A stretch of 64,000 nucleotides of DNA from Sphingomonas gellani (lineage in GTDB: Bacteria; Pseudomonadota; Alphaproteobacteria; Sphingomonadales; Sphingomonadaceae). The notes beneath the pieces are model-generated. The model did no database searches, was not told the DNA's origin, and worked only from the letters and a program-made list of their open reading frames with translations. The first letter of the stretch is position 1; every line of letters begins with the position of its first letter. The position numbers and the translations under genes were made by a program. This document shows positions 32,979-42,035 of this stretch, one piece after another. The stretch is taken from the NCBI RefSeq assembly GCF_900110035.1, contig NZ_FOCF01000002.1, positions 310,001-374,000 of the forward strand, written 5' to 3'.

Positions 32979-33230
32979 ATGAAGATTGCGAAGTACCTCG
33001 CGGCCGCTGCCGCGTTGTCGACCGCTGCGGTTCCGGCGATCGCCGCCCCGGCGAACCCCGCCGCCAGCCTGTCGGTTGCGAAGTCGGCTCGCGCCGGCTC
33101 CACGGCCAACAGCAAGGACAAGCTGGCCGGTGGCGGCATCATCGTCGCCGTGATCGCCGCTGCCGCAGTGGTCGCGGGCATTATCATCGTCGCCGACGAT
33201 GACGATGACGATGATTCGAACAGCAACTGA
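32979..33230 (+). CDS. Small signal-peptide/transmembrane protein with acidic tail (paralogue A)
   Basis: An 83-residue protein in four parts: a signal peptide (MKIAKYLAAAAALSTAAVPAIA), a short exported stretch (APANPAASLSVAKSARAG), a KDKLAGGGIIVA junction leading into a Gly/Ala/Ile/Val membrane helix, and a tail of seven Asp followed by SNSN. It is closely similar along its whole length to the protein at 57627-57869. Topology would place the acidic tail in the cytoplasm if the signal peptide is cleaved. It has its own intrinsic terminator. No known family or function was recognised. Confidence 0.75.
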   Translation: MKIAKYLAAAAALSTAAVPAIAAPANPAASLSVAKSARAGSTANSKDKLAGGGIIVAVIAAAAVVAGIIIVADDDDDDDSNSN

Positions 33231-33250
33231 GCCACAAAGCCAGTCGATGG

Positions 33251-33283
33251 GAAAAGGGGGTCTTTGGGCCCCCTTTTCTTTTT
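33251..33283 (+). terminator. Intrinsic terminator after paralogue A
   Basis: A 10-base-pair stem (33251-33260 with 33269-33278) is followed by a T run. Confidence 0.85.
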
Positions 33284-33413
33284 GAGGCAAGTGACAGGAC
33301 GCCTGCCGCTTTTCCAAGTGTGTCGAGTGTCAGCCGCTACGGCCGAGTCAGCAGCGGCGAAAGATGAGACGACGCGCTCGGGTAAACGCCCGGCCGCACC
33401 GGTTCAGGTGCGT

Positions 33414-34094
33414 TCAGACCCGGCGATAGCGGAAATACCACACCTCGTGCCCCTGGCGCCTTGCCTTGCGCTCGTAGCGGGTCTCCGGCCAGTCGTCCGG
33501 ACGGGTGAGGAAATCGGCGGCGCTGGTCGCGAGCCAGGCGAAATCGCGACGCGCGTTCATCACCATCATCGACCAGCGGCAATATGTCGGGTCGTCCGTG
33601 CCCAGACGGAACTCCCCGCCGGGCCGCAGCTTCGCCGCGATCATGTCGAGCGGCCCGTTATTCACCATGCGCCGTTTGGCATGGCGCGCCTTGGGCCACG
33701 GATCCGGATGCAGGAGGTAGACCCGGTTCAGGCTGGCATCGGGCAGGCGCTCCAGCACGGTCAGCGCGTCCCCCATATGCAGGCGCACGTTGCTCAGGTC
33801 GCCGTCGCGCACGTGACCCAGCGCGCCGACCACGCCGTTCAGGAACGGCTCGCACCCGATAAAGCCATGATCGGGGCGGCCGGCGGCCTGTGCGGCGAGA
33901 TGCTCGCCCGCGCCGAAGCCGATCTCCACCTCCATCGCGCGATCGTCCCCGAACAGGGTCACGGCGTCGAGCGGTCCGGTTTCCGGCACGGCGACCCGCG
34001 GCAGCAGATCGTCGACCAGTGCCGCCTGGCCGGCGCGCAGCTTGTGTCCCTGACGACGGCCATACAGGCGGCGAATGGTGGAAGGGTCGTTCAT
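33414..34094 (-). CDS. trmB: tRNA (guanine-46-N7)-methyltransferase
   Basis: A 226-residue SAM-dependent methyltransferase that makes m7G46 in tRNA variable loops. The N-terminal RRLYGRRQGHKLR, the SAM-binding EIGFGAGEHL, and HPDPWPKARHAKRR are characteristic of TrmB. The ATG at 34094 (MNDPSTIRR) gives the usual N-terminus. It is divergent from the PAP2 gene. Confidence 0.96.
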   Translation of the reverse strand: MNDPSTIRRLYGRRQGHKLRAGQAALVDDLLPRVAVPETGPLDAVTLFGDDRAMEVEIGFGAGEHLAAQAAGRPDHGFIGCEPFLNGVVGALGHVRDGDLSNVRLHMGDALTVLERLPDASLNRVYLLHPDPWPKARHAKRRMVNNGPLDMIAAKLRPGGEFRLGTDDPTYCRWSMMVMNARRDFAWLATSAADFLTRPDDWPETRYERKARRQGHEVWYFRYRRV

Positions 34095-34159
34095 CGCGGC
34101 GCCCTGTAGCGGCTGGTTGGCCGGGGAGCAAAGCCGGGACGGGATCGTTGGAACGGGCG

Positions 34160-34774
34160 ATGAGCAAGACAGCGAAGCAGGCGGCCGGAAAGATCGCGAA
34201 ACTGGACCGGGATGCGACCCACCGCGCGGCGCAATTCCGCGACACCCGCACCGCAAAGGTCGCCGGGGTGTTGGCGGAGTTGGGCGACCAGCCGCAGATG
34301 ATCGCGACCGCGGCGTTGACCATCGGCGCCGGCCTGGTCACCCGCCGTGGTCAGCTGATCCGTGGCGGGTCGCGTATGCTCGCAGCGCATCTGGTGGCGA
34401 CCGGCATCAAGATGGTGGTCAAGCGGCAGGTGGATCGCACCCGTCCCGAAAAGGCCCTGGAGGATGGCGGCCACAAGTTCGCAGCCGGGCACAGCCGCGA
34501 CCATGACATGAACTCCTTCCCGTCGGGGCACACGGCCGGCGCCGTCGCGGTTGCGCGAGCCGCAGCGCATGAGATCGACGGGGTTGGCATCCCGGCCACC
34601 GTCGCGGCCGGCGCGATTGCGGCCGTTCAGCCCCCCACGGGCAGTCACTACCTGTCCGACGTCCTCGCAGGCGCCGCTATCGGCTGGTTCGCGGAAGCGC
34701 TGGTCGGCGAGTTGTTCGACCGACTGGAGCCGATCATAGACCGGCGGTTGGGGGACGAAGCTTCGGACAAGTAG
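34160..34774 (+). CDS. PAP2-family membrane phosphatase
   Basis: A 204-residue protein. KRQVDRTRPE, SFPSGHTAGAVA and GSHYLSDVLAGAAIGW correspond to the three PAP2 motifs, with both catalytic His residues present. The long hydrophilic N-terminus (about 50 residues) and weak membrane helices suggest a peripheral or poorly spanning member. It may hydrolyse a lipid phosphate. The ATG at 34160 (MSKTAKQAAGK) was preferred to upstream codons that overlap trmB. Confidence 0.87.
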   Translation: MSKTAKQAAGKIAKLDRDATHRAAQFRDTRTAKVAGVLAELGDQPQMIATAALTIGAGLVTRRGQLIRGGSRMLAAHLVATGIKMVVKRQVDRTRPEKALEDGGHKFAAGHSRDHDMNSFPSGHTAGAVAVARAAAHEIDGVGIPATVAAGAIAAVQPPTGSHYLSDVLAGAAIGWFAEALVGELFDRLEPIIDRRLGDEASDK

Positions 34775-34872
34775 AAAGGGTGGCGTCGCCCACCGGCCGG
34801 CACCCATCGGACACTCGAAATACGTCGACCCCGCCGATCCAAGGTCCCGGACGATGGAGCGCGAGTTTCGGC

Positions 34873-35976
34873 CTATTTGATCATGGTGGCGTTGATCGTC
34901 GTCGAGCGCTGCTTGTCCGACCCGGCATTGGTGCGCGACACGACCGCGCCGCGAGCGATCAGGTCCATTACCTGCGACGGCTGGGGCATGGTGTCGAAGC
35001 TGGGGTACATCGCGACCGTGTTGTCGACGTCGGTCATCGAAACGGTCCAGCCGCCGACCGCGCCGGGTAGCTGCACGTTGCTGTTGCCCGGATAAACGCT
35101 CGCGACACGCCCCGCGTCGCCTAGTGCGAGGGTGTAGCCATTGCGGTCGTCCGCTCGTCGATACACGCCATAGGTGTCAGTTGGTGCGCCGTCGCGGCAC
35201 CATGGTTTTGGTTCAGCCGACTTGGTATCCCCCGCATGGGAAACCGCGACCACTGCGAGCAGCGAGCCAAGTACAGCCTGCGCCATATCGGGCTTCTTCA
35301 TGCGCGCATGCCGAAAGGCGATGGGGTCCGGACAGGCAGGGATGGGAACGGCCGCACGGGTCGGTGCAGGCGCCCCGGCAGGCCAGCCGATCTCCGCGAT
35401 CAAAGCGGTAAGCCGCGCGTCGAGCGCCGCAGGGTCCATCTCGGTCGAACTCAGCCGCACCGCCACCAGCCACGCACCAAGCGGCAGCATGGCGAGCGCG
35501 CTGCTGCGATACGGGCCATGTTTGGGCGTGTAGATTTGGCGCAGCGCCGCTGTCGCGGTGGAGCCGGGCGGGACGAAGGCGACCGGCCCGGCACCCACCG
35601 GCTCGGCACCGCCGAAGTCGGGCCGCCGCCGCGCGGCATAGTCGGCCCGGTCGAACCACATGGCCACATCATCCTGCGCCGGGTGGAAGATGTAGATGGT
35701 CGCAGCGGTCGCCAGACCCGGGTTGGCGAACTCGATCATCACGTCATGCTCGTCGGTGGTGCTGTCGACGGCACTGGTGCGGGGCAGGCCGGTCAACGAA
35801 GCGCGCAGGATCAGGCCGGTTTCCGCGTGCTTCCATCCCTTGCCGGCCGGAATGGGGAGCGTGCGCAGCGCCTGGTTACCGGCTTGCGGAGCCGCCGTGG
35901 CCTTTCGATCCGCCGCGGATGCGATGCCCGGCACCGCGCACATGACCGCCACACAACCGAGCAGCATTCCGCGCAT
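34873..35976 (-). CDS. Secreted protein of unknown function
   Basis: A 367-residue protein with a signal peptide (LLGCVAVMCAVPGIASA). The middle (HDVMIEFANPGLATAATIYIFHP, ALAMLPLGAWLVAVRLSS) looks like a compact alpha/beta domain. The final third has two Cys (IPACPDP, KPWCRDG). No family was recognised. The ATG at 35976 immediately follows the T tract of the metK terminator, so this gene may be expressed only by read-through, from a promoter inside the terminator region, or from the ATG at 35967. Confidence 0.68.
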   Translation of the reverse strand: MRGMLLGCVAVMCAVPGIASAADRKATAAPQAGNQALRTLPIPAGKGWKHAETGLILRASLTGLPRTSAVDSTTDEHDVMIEFANPGLATAATIYIFHPAQDDVAMWFDRADYAARRRPDFGGAEPVGAGPVAFVPPGSTATAALRQIYTPKHGPYRSSALAMLPLGAWLVAVRLSSTEMDPAALDARLTALIAEIGWPAGAPAPTRAAVPIPACPDPIAFRHARMKKPDMAQAVLGSLLAVVAVSHAGDTKSAEPKPWCRDGAPTDTYGVYRRADDRNGYTLALGDAGRVASVYPGNSNVQLPGAVGGWTVSMTDVDNTVAMYPSFDTMPQPSQVMDLIARGAVVSRTNAGSDKQRSTTINATMIK

Positions 35977-36012
35977 AAAAAAGCCTCCCCCGACATCGTG
36001 TCGCGGGAGGCT
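35977..36012 (-). terminator. Intrinsic terminator of metK
   Basis: A 14-base-pair stem with one mismatch (35982-35995 with 35999-36012), a 3-base loop and, on the minus strand, a run of six T ending at the start codon of the next gene. Confidence 0.88.
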
Positions 36013-36079
36013 AGATCATTACAGGCCTTCGTCAATCGACCGGGCCGTCCTTATCCGGCGGCGGTCGACAGCACAGGCG

Positions 36080-37300
36080 TCAGCCGGCGACTTCGGCCTT
36101 CAGCATGTCCGCCAGATCGGTCTTCTCCCAGGTGAACAGGTTACCCTCCGGCTCGCGGCCGAAGTGACCATAGGCGGCGGTCTTGATGTAGATCGGCGCG
36201 TTCAGCTTCAGATGCTCGCGAATGCCCTTAGGCGTCAGGCGCACCAGCTTGGGCAGCGCCTCCTCCAGCTTCGCCTCGTCCACCGTGCCGGTGCCGTGCA
36301 GGTCGACATAGACGCTCAGCGGCTCGGCGATACCGATCGCATAGGACAGCTGGATGGTGCAGCGCTTGGCAAGCCCGGCCGCAACCACGTTCTTTGCGAG
36401 ATAGCGGGCGACATAGGCCGCGGACCGGTCGACCTTTGTCGGGTCCTTGCCGCTGAACGCGCCGCCGCCATGCGGGGCCGCGCCGCCATAGGTGTCGACG
36501 ATGATCTTGCGCCCGGTCAGGCCGGCGTCGCCATCCGGGCCGCCGATCTCGAACGTGCCGGTCGGGTTGATGTAGATCTTGGTATCGTCGGAGATGAAGC
36601 CGTCCGGCAGCACGTCGCGGAACACGCCCATGACGTATGCGTGCAACTCGGCGTACTTGGCCGCATCGGCATTGTCGCCCTTTTCGCAGAAGCCGGGCTT
36701 GTGCTGCGTCGACACGACCAGTGCTGTTGCCGCCACGGGAACACCGTCCTCGTAACGCAGCGTCACCTGGCTCTTCGCGTCGGGCTCAAGGAAGGGAGCG
36801 ACGCCGGAATGGCGATCCGCCGCCATCCGCTCCAGGATCTTGTGGCTGTAATACAGCGTGGCGGGCATCAGGCCGGGCGTCTCGTCGGTCGCGTAACCGA
36901 ACATGATGCCCTGGTCGCCGGCGCCCTCGTCCTTGTTGCCGCTCTCGTCCACGCCCTGTGCGATATGCGCCGACTGGCCGTGCAGGTTGTTGGAAAAGTC
37001 AAAGGTCTCCCAGTGGAAGCCGGACTGTTCGTAGCCGATACGCTTCACCGTGGCGCGGACGGTCGCCTCGATCTCGTCAAGGATGCCGGGCGCCCATTCG
37101 TCGTTCTCGTACACGCCGCGACCGCGGATCTCGCCGGCCAGCACGACCATGTTGGTGGTGGTCAGCGTCTCGCAGGCGACGCGGGCCTCGGGATCCTTGG
37201 ACAGGAACAGGTCGACGATCGAGTCGCTGATCTGGTCGGCGACCTTGTCCGGGTGCCCTTCGGACACGGACTCGGACGTGAAGAGGAAATTGGAACGCAT
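36080..37300 (-). CDS. metK: S-adenosylmethionine synthetase
   Basis: A 406-residue enzyme that makes SAM from methionine and [17 protein letters not shown] near residue 12, [12 protein letters not shown] and [16 protein letters not shown] are the classical signatures. It lies 68 bases after lnt on the same strand. That gap can form a GAAAGC/GCTTTC hairpin before AGAAGGAA, but no known SAM riboswitch was recognised. A strong terminator follows. Confidence 0.98.
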   Translation of the reverse strand: MRSNFLFTSESVSEGHPDKVADQISDSIVDLFLSKDPEARVACETLTTTNMVVLAGEIRGRGVYENDEWAPGILDEIEATVRATVKRIGYEQSGFHWETFDFSNNLHGQSAHIAQGVDESGNKDEGAGDQGIMFGYATDETPGLMPATLYYSHKILERMAADRHSGVAPFLEPDAKSQVTLRYEDGVPVAATALVVSTQHKPGFCEKGDNADAAKYAELHAYVMGVFRDVLPDGFISDDTKIYINPTGTFEIGGPDGDAGLTGRKIIVDTYGGAAPHGGGAFSGKDPTKVDRSAAYVARYLAKNVVAAGLAKRCTIQLSYAIGIAEPLSVYVDLHGTGTVDEAKLEEALPKLVRLTPKGIREHLKLNAPIYIKTAAYGHFGREPEGNLFTWEKTDLADMLKAEVAG

Positions 37301-37368
37301 CGATATTCCTTCTCTAGATCGAAAGCCGGCCGTTGCCATGCCGTATAAAGCTTTCTTTATATCTCCTC

Positions 37369-38931
37369 CTAGCGCTGACGGCGGCGGGCGGCAATGGCGG
37401 CGAGGGCAAGCAAAACTGTCAGCAGCAGCGCCATCCAGTTGCCCGTCCTGGCAAACAGCGTCGGCGCCAGGGCGGGGGGCACGCGGCGTTCGATCGCGCC
37501 CGCGCGTTCGTGCGGCACCGTGGCGAGCAGGCGGCCGTCCGGCGCGATCATCGCCGAAATGCCGGTCGGGGTCGCGCGCAGGATAGGGAGCCCTTCCTCG
37601 ATCGCGCGCATGCGGGCCTGCGCCAGATGCTGTGGCGGGCCCCAGCGGCCGAACCAGGCGTCGTTCGATGGGTTGAACAGCATGCGCGGACGATGCGCGC
37701 GGTCCACCACCTGCCCCGAAAAGATGATCTCGTAACAAATCTGCACGCCCACCGCGCCGAAGCCGGGCAGCGCAAGGTTGCGCGGCCCAGGCCCTTCGTC
37801 GAAGTCGAGATCACCGGGCACCAGCCGCGACAGGCCCAGCGGCTTCAACAACCACGGCATCGGCAGATACTCGCCATAGGGCACCAGATGCGCCTTGTCG
37901 TACTGCGCGCCCAGACGGGTGGAGGCGTCGAGCGCACGGACCGAGTTGCTGGCGCCAATCAAGTTCTCCTGCCCATCGAACCGCAACGGCGTGGTGCCCG
38001 CCAGCAGCAGGTCGCGTGGCCCGAGCACAGCGGCGATCCGGCGACGTATCACCCAAGGATAGCGGCCCCGGTAATAATAGAGCGGATACCCATCCTCCAA
38101 CAGGTCGCGCACCACCCCTTCCGGCCACAGCACCAGGCGCGGGGAGGGGCCCGGACGCCCGGATAGCGCGAGCAGCGCACGCAGCACCGGCTCGGCATCG
38201 TCCTCGCCGCGCGTGTCCTGCCCGATATTGGGCTGCACGATGCGGACGATCGGGTCGCCCGGTCCGGTGTCCGGCGCCCGCGTCCACGGCGCGCTGAGGG
38301 CCGAGAGCGCCAGCAACGGCGCCATGATCGCGGCAAGCGTCCATCGACGAAACGCCAGCAGCGCCATCGCCCCCGCCGCCAGCACGGCGACACCCGACAG
38401 GGCATAGGTGCCGATCCAGGCCGACAGCCGCGCCACGCCGATCAGCGGCAACCATGTCACGCCCAGCGGGTCCCAGGCATAACCGGTGAACATCACCGCA
38501 CGCAGCCATTCGGTCGCGATCCACGCCGCCCCGAACGCGAGCACAAACCCGGCATCGGGCGTCGCCACGTCTCCGCCGGCCCGCACGCCTCGCACTCGCC
38601 AGGCGATCCCTGCGGCCATTGCCGGATATACGGCCAGATACAGGGCAAGCGCGACAGCCGCGAAATAGCCGAGCACCGGCGGCATCTTGTCCTGAAAGTC
38701 GAAGGCGTGCTGGAACCAGTTGTTGTTGATCGTGAAATGACCCACGCCCCACAACCAGCCGCGCCACAGCGCCTGCCGACCGGTCGGTGCGCCATGGACC
38801 AGCAGCATCCAGCCTGCGAGGCCCAGTAGGGTCAGCGGCCACAGGTCGAGCGGCGCAAAGCCCAGCGCGGCGACCGCGCCGAGCAGGATGCAGGATAGGG
38901 CGGGATAGGGGTTGCGGAGCGAGCGGGTCAC
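37369..38931 (-). CDS. lnt: Apolipoprotein N-acyltransferase
   Basis: A 520-residue inner-membrane enzyme that adds the third acyl chain to lipoproteins. Six or more N-terminal membrane helices precede a nitrilase-like periplasmic domain. The catalytic triad is visible: Glu in LWPEG, Lys in [14 protein letters not shown] and Cys in [10 protein letters not shown]-terminal helix follows. The GTG at 38931, behind AGGACC, was used; the next in-frame start would trim the first helix. It heads a probable operon with metK. Confidence 0.96.
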   Translation of the reverse strand: MTRSLRNPYPALSCILLGAVAALGFAPLDLWPLTLLGLAGWMLLVHGAPTGRQALWRGWLWGVGHFTINNNWFQHAFDFQDKMPPVLGYFAAVALALYLAVYPAMAAGIAWRVRGVRAGGDVATPDAGFVLAFGAAWIATEWLRAVMFTGYAWDPLGVTWLPLIGVARLSAWIGTYALSGVAVLAAGAMALLAFRRWTLAAIMAPLLALSALSAPWTRAPDTGPGDPIVRIVQPNIGQDTRGEDDAEPVLRALLALSGRPGPSPRLVLWPEGVVRDLLEDGYPLYYYRGRYPWVIRRRIAAVLGPRDLLLAGTTPLRFDGQENLIGASNSVRALDASTRLGAQYDKAHLVPYGEYLPMPWLLKPLGLSRLVPGDLDFDEGPGPRNLALPGFGAVGVQICYEIIFSGQVVDRAHRPRMLFNPSNDAWFGRWGPPQHLAQARMRAIEEGLPILRATPTGISAMIAPDGRLLATVPHERAGAIERRVPPALAPTLFARTGNWMALLLTVLLALAAIAARRRQR

Positions 38932-39014
38932 GCAGGGTCCTGTGAGGCTCCTCCAACGCGCCCGCAAGTGGCAGCCGGATGCCATTCGCATTGCGAGCGG
39001 GATGGTGTAGGCGC

Positions 39015-39440
39015 ATGGGCATGACCCTGCGTCCCTTTCATCTCGCCTTCGCGGTCCACGACCTGGCAGCGGCCAGACACTTCTACGCAGAGGTGCTGGG
39101 CTGTGCGGAGGGGCGGTCGAGCGACCAGTGGATCGACTTCGACCTGCTCGGCCACCAGATCGTGGCCCATCTGGACCCGGCGGCGAAGCCGGTTGCGGTG
39201 GAAAACGCGGTCGACGGCCATCATGTGCCCGTGCCGCATTTTGGTGTCGTGCTGACAATGGATGACTGGCAGGCGTTGACCGACCGCGTGCGCGACGCCG
39301 GCGTACGGTTCGGCATCGAGCCGCACATCCGCTTCAAGGGACAGGTCGGCGAACAGGCCACCATGTTCTTCCGCGACCCGAGCGGCAACGCGCTGGAGTT
39401 CAAGGCGTTCGCCGACGACGCCCAGCTTTTCGCCCGATAA
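39015..39440 (+). CDS. VOC-superfamily (glyoxalase/dioxygenase-like) protein
   Basis: A 141-residue protein. [20 protein letters not shown] at the N-terminus and [15 protein letters not shown] at the C-terminus are the paired beta-alpha-beta-beta-beta modules of VOC proteins, with His and Glu metal ligands. The substrate is unknown. An in-frame ATG at 39021 could be the true start. It is divergent from lnt and 16 bases before the PHA-system gene. Confidence 0.88.
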   Translation: MGMTLRPFHLAFAVHDLAAARHFYAEVLGCAEGRSSDQWIDFDLLGHQIVAHLDPAAKPVAVENAVDGHHVPVPHFGVVLTMDDWQALTDRVRDAGVRFGIEPHIRFKGQVGEQATMFFRDPSGNALEFKAFADDAQLFAR

Positions 39441-39456
39441 AGGACCCGATCACTTC

Positions 39457-39759
39457 ATGAGCACTCCCATCACCCTCGACATCCCCCACAAGCTCGGCAA
39501 GGAGGCCGTGCGGCAGCGGCTGGACGGCGGGATCGGCCGCATCGGGGAGAAGATTCCCGGCGGCGCGGCCGTTCAGCATCGGTGGGAGGGCGACACGATG
39601 TACTTCACCGTGCAGGCGATGGGACAATCGATCCGCAGCGAGCTGACGGTGTTCGAGGACAAGGTCCATGCCATGGTCGACCTGCCCGCCCTGCTCGGCC
39701 TGTTCGCAGGTCAGGTTCGTGCGCTGATCGAAAAGGAAGGCCCAAAGCTGCTGAAATGA
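39457..39759 (+). CDS. Polyhydroxyalkanoic acid system family protein
   Basis: A 100-residue protein. IDIPHK-like start (LDIPHKLGKEAVRQRLD), a central beta region (RWEGDTMYFTVQAMGQS) and LLGLFAGQVRALIEKEG match the small PHA-granule-associated family. Its exact role is not known. It is close behind the VOC gene, so the two may form an operon. Confidence 0.82.
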   Translation: MSTPITLDIPHKLGKEAVRQRLDGGIGRIGEKIPGGAAVQHRWEGDTMYFTVQAMGQSIRSELTVFEDKVHAMVDLPALLGLFAGQVRALIEKEGPKLLK

Positions 39760-39868
39760 CGGGCAGAGGTTCCCGCACCGGCGTCCGCCGCGAATGCAGG
39801 GTTCATGCCTTGCGAGACGCCGGTAGAAGCTGACCCATTTTGCGCGACGGCTGGAGCGAACTAACAGG

Positions 39869-39886
39869 GGCTGTTCGCGAACAGCC
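39869..39886. repeat. Perfect 18-base palindrome in a convergent intergenic region
   Basis: Nine-base arms meet without a spacer, centred on CGCG. It lies between the stops of two convergent genes; it could be a bidirectional pause or terminator element or a protein-binding site. Confidence 0.6.
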
Positions 39887-39897
39887 TCGATCAAGTC

Positions 39898-40173
39898 TCA
39901 GACCCCGGAAACCGCTCCGACCGGCAGGCTGCTGACATACAGCGACTCTACGCAGTGATCCGCCGCCCAGGCCAGCCCGGCGGCCTCCGCCTCCTCATAG
40001 CTGTCATAGGGCGCCCCCCCGATCAGAGAGACCGACTCCGCTTCGTCCGTGTCGCCGCAGCTCAGCAGCGCCGAGCAATTGAGGTCGAAGCGCCCGTCTT
40101 CACGCGCGCCGATGCTGATGCAATCGGTTTCCTGCGGTGCGGATTCGCCAAAGGGCAATTTGATGACGTCCAT
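39898..40173 (-). CDS. Small protein, unknown
   Basis: A 91-residue acidic protein (MDVIKLPFGESAPQET...) with two Cys in NCSALLSCGD. The DSYEEAEAAGLAWAADH segment suggests a helix packing on a short sheet. The ATG at 40173 lies behind AGGAG. No family was recognised. It is 86 bases downstream of the DNA glycosylase gene on the same strand. Confidence 0.65.
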   Translation of the reverse strand: MDVIKLPFGESAPQETDCISIGAREDGRFDLNCSALLSCGDTDEAESVSLIGGAPYDSYEEAEAAGLAWAADHCVESLYVSSLPVGAVSGV

Positions 40174-40259
40174 GCCAGGCTCCTGTTCCTCCAAGAACGA
40201 TCGTAACGCTGGCGAAGCGATCTGGATGCATGCGCCCAATCGCGTTCCGTCGTTCCGGG

Positions 40260-40889
40260 TCAGACCGGTGCCGCGTCGGGCCCCGCCCCGTAATGATGCC
40301 AGGTGAAGATCGCGAGCGCACCGCGATGCGGGCGCCATGCCTCGGCTAGCGCACGGATCTGCTTCTCGCTCGGCCGGGTGTCGTGGCCGAGCAGCCGGCC
40401 GACCTCGATCTGCACGGCCAGATCGCCCGCCGGCCATATGTCCGGCCGTCCTTCGGCGAACAGCAGATAGACCTCCGCCGACCAGCGGCCAATGCCCTTG
40501 ACCCGGACCAGCTGGGCGATCGCCTCCTCGTCGTCTTCGGGCAGGGCGTCCAGGGCGAGCCGACCGCTCAGCACCTCGTCGGCCAAGCTGCGCGCGTAGC
40601 CGGTCTTCTGTCGCGACAACCCTGCGGCGCGCAACGTCTCGTCACTCGCGTCCCTGATCGCGGCCGGATCGCGCGGGTCACCGACCAGCGCCTCCAGCTT
40701 GCGCCACACGGCGTTGGCGGAATGGACGCTGACCTGTTGTCCGACAATCGTGCGCAGCAGGGTGGCATAGCCACGCTCCCGCACGCGCGGGTCGGGGTAG
40801 CCGACGCGGGCCAGCCCACGGGCGAAGGCAGGTTCGGCTGCGGCCAGCGCATCCATTCCCGCCCTGATCTGCTCCGCGGTCAGTGCCAC
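40260..40889 (-). CDS. DNA-3-methyladenine glycosylase II (HhH-GPD)
   Basis: A 209-residue base-excision enzyme. LLRTIVGQQVSVHSA, the helix-hairpin-helix VKGIGRWSAEVYLLF, and the catalytic Asp in WPAGDLAVQ are all present. It lacks the N-terminal domain of E. coli AlkA, so it is of the short MAG/AlkA-like type. The GTG at 40889 was chosen. It is divergent from the ferredoxin gene. Confidence 0.93.
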   Translation of the reverse strand: MALTAEQIRAGMDALAAAEPAFARGLARVGYPDPRVRERGYATLLRTIVGQQVSVHSANAVWRKLEALVGDPRDPAAIRDASDETLRAAGLSRQKTGYARSLADEVLSGRLALDALPEDDEEAIAQLVRVKGIGRWSAEVYLLFAEGRPDIWPAGDLAVQIEVGRLLGHDTRPSEKQIRALAEAWRPHRGALAIFTWHHYGAGPDAAPV

Positions 40890-40946
40890 GCTTGATCCGG
40901 GCGGGCGGGCGCGGCAAGGCGACACGCGAATACAGGAGTTGAATGC

Positions 40947-41264
40947 ATGCCGCAGTTTATCGTGGTTACCCGTGAGGGGGAAGAACGGTCCATCGATGCG
41001 GATGCCGGCCTGTCGGTGATGGAGGCGATCCGCGACGCCGGGATCGACGAGATTCTGGCGCTGTGCGGCGGCAACTGCTCCTGCGCCACCTGCCACGTCC
41101 ATATCGACCCCGCCTATCTGGATGCGCTGCCCCCGATGAGCGAGGACGAGAACGACCTGCTCGACTCCATCGACGATCGCGACGAGACCAGCCGCCTGTC
41201 CTGCCAGGTGCCGGTCAGCGCCGCGCTGGACGGCGCGCGCATCACGATCGGCGCCGACGAGTGA
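40947..41264 (+). CDS. 2Fe-2S ferredoxin, adrenodoxin type
   Basis: A 105-residue electron carrier. Cys40, Cys46, Cys49 and Cys86 (C-x5-C-x2-C ... C, in CGGNCSCATC and LSCQVP) bind the cluster; Cys44 is extra. The SEDENDLLD segment is a usual acidic docking surface. Partners may be a cytochrome P450 system or iron-sulfur assembly; none is adjacent. Confidence 0.95.
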   Translation: MPQFIVVTREGEERSIDADAGLSVMEAIRDAGIDEILALCGGNCSCATCHVHIDPAYLDALPPMSEDENDLLDSIDDRDETSRLSCQVPVSAALDGARITIGADE

Positions 41265-41390
41265 TGTGAGGGGCGGGAACTTGCGTTAGCGAGTCCACCG
41301 CCTTCCGATGACCCAGAGGCGCGGGAGCCCTGCGCCCCGGAACGATCACCGCGTGCCATGCCGGCAAGCCATCTCGCGCCGGGCCGGCCG

Positions 41391-41927
41391 CTAGGTCGGC
41401 TCGAGTCCCGCCGGCACCGGCGCGAAGTCGAGCAGACGCCTGCGCACCTCTTCCGCCAGCACCGGCAATACGAGTTCCACGTCATGCGGGCACCGTTCTC
41501 GCGGGTGGGAGTCGAAGACGCACAGGGCGCCCAGGATACGCTGGTCTTGGTCGCGGATCGGTGCGCCGGCATAGAAGCGGATGCCGCCATCCTGCTCGAC
41601 GACTGGATTGCCGGCGAAACGCTCGTCGTCCAGCGCGTCCGGTACGCAGAACACACCCCCGCCTTCGTTCAGGATGTGGCCGCAGAATGAGGTGCGTCGA
41701 CTGTACGCGCCGCCCGGCAGGCCGCTCGTCGCGATCAGGAACTGCCAGTCGTTGTGCAGGATCGACACGGCCGCCATCTGGGTGTCGCAGCTGTTTCGTG
41801 CCTTCTCGACCAAGGCCTGCAACACCGCATCATCCCGCACGCCGAGTGCGCCCGAAAGCTCCACTGCACGGGCGCGGGATGGCTCGTCATCCGGCGTCGG
41901 GGCCGGATCATACAAGGTCAGTCCCAT
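41391..41927 (-). CDS. GAF-domain sensor protein
   Basis: A 178-residue soluble protein that is essentially one GAF domain (residues about 20-165). TQMAAVSILHNDWQFLIATSG, RRTSFCGHIL and FYAGAPIRDQDQRILGALCVFD resemble the GAF units that precede diguanylate cyclases or kinases. No output domain is attached. An inverted repeat (41940-41977) just upstream may be its operator. The ligand is unknown. Confidence 0.83.
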   Translation of the reverse strand: MGLTLYDPAPTPDDEPSRARAVELSGALGVRDDAVLQALVEKARNSCDTQMAAVSILHNDWQFLIATSGLPGGAYSRRTSFCGHILNEGGGVFCVPDALDDERFAGNPVVEQDGGIRFYAGAPIRDQDQRILGALCVFDSHPRERCPHDVELVLPVLAEEVRRRLLDFAPVPAGLEPT

Positions 41928-41939
41928 GATGTTGCAGTC

Positions 41940-41977
41940 CCCGTTCGTTTGGCGGCGGCTTATCTACCCCGAACGGG
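41940..41977. promoter_or_regulatory. Inverted repeat before the GAF gene
   Basis: Eight-base arms CCCGTTCG and CGAACGGG are separated by 22 bases and lie 13 bases before the GAF start. It could be an operator or a leader hairpin. Confidence 0.35.
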
Positions 41978-42035
41978 TTATGTCATTCAATTTACAACCA
42001 CTTCCAACAAAAAAATTGCCGCCGAAGTGGATCGG

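Noticed and set aside
37301..37368. A SAM riboswitch in front of metK
   Set aside because: The 68-base gap can form a small hairpin but does not match the SAM-II or SAM/SAH core sequences I know; too little evidence to call one.
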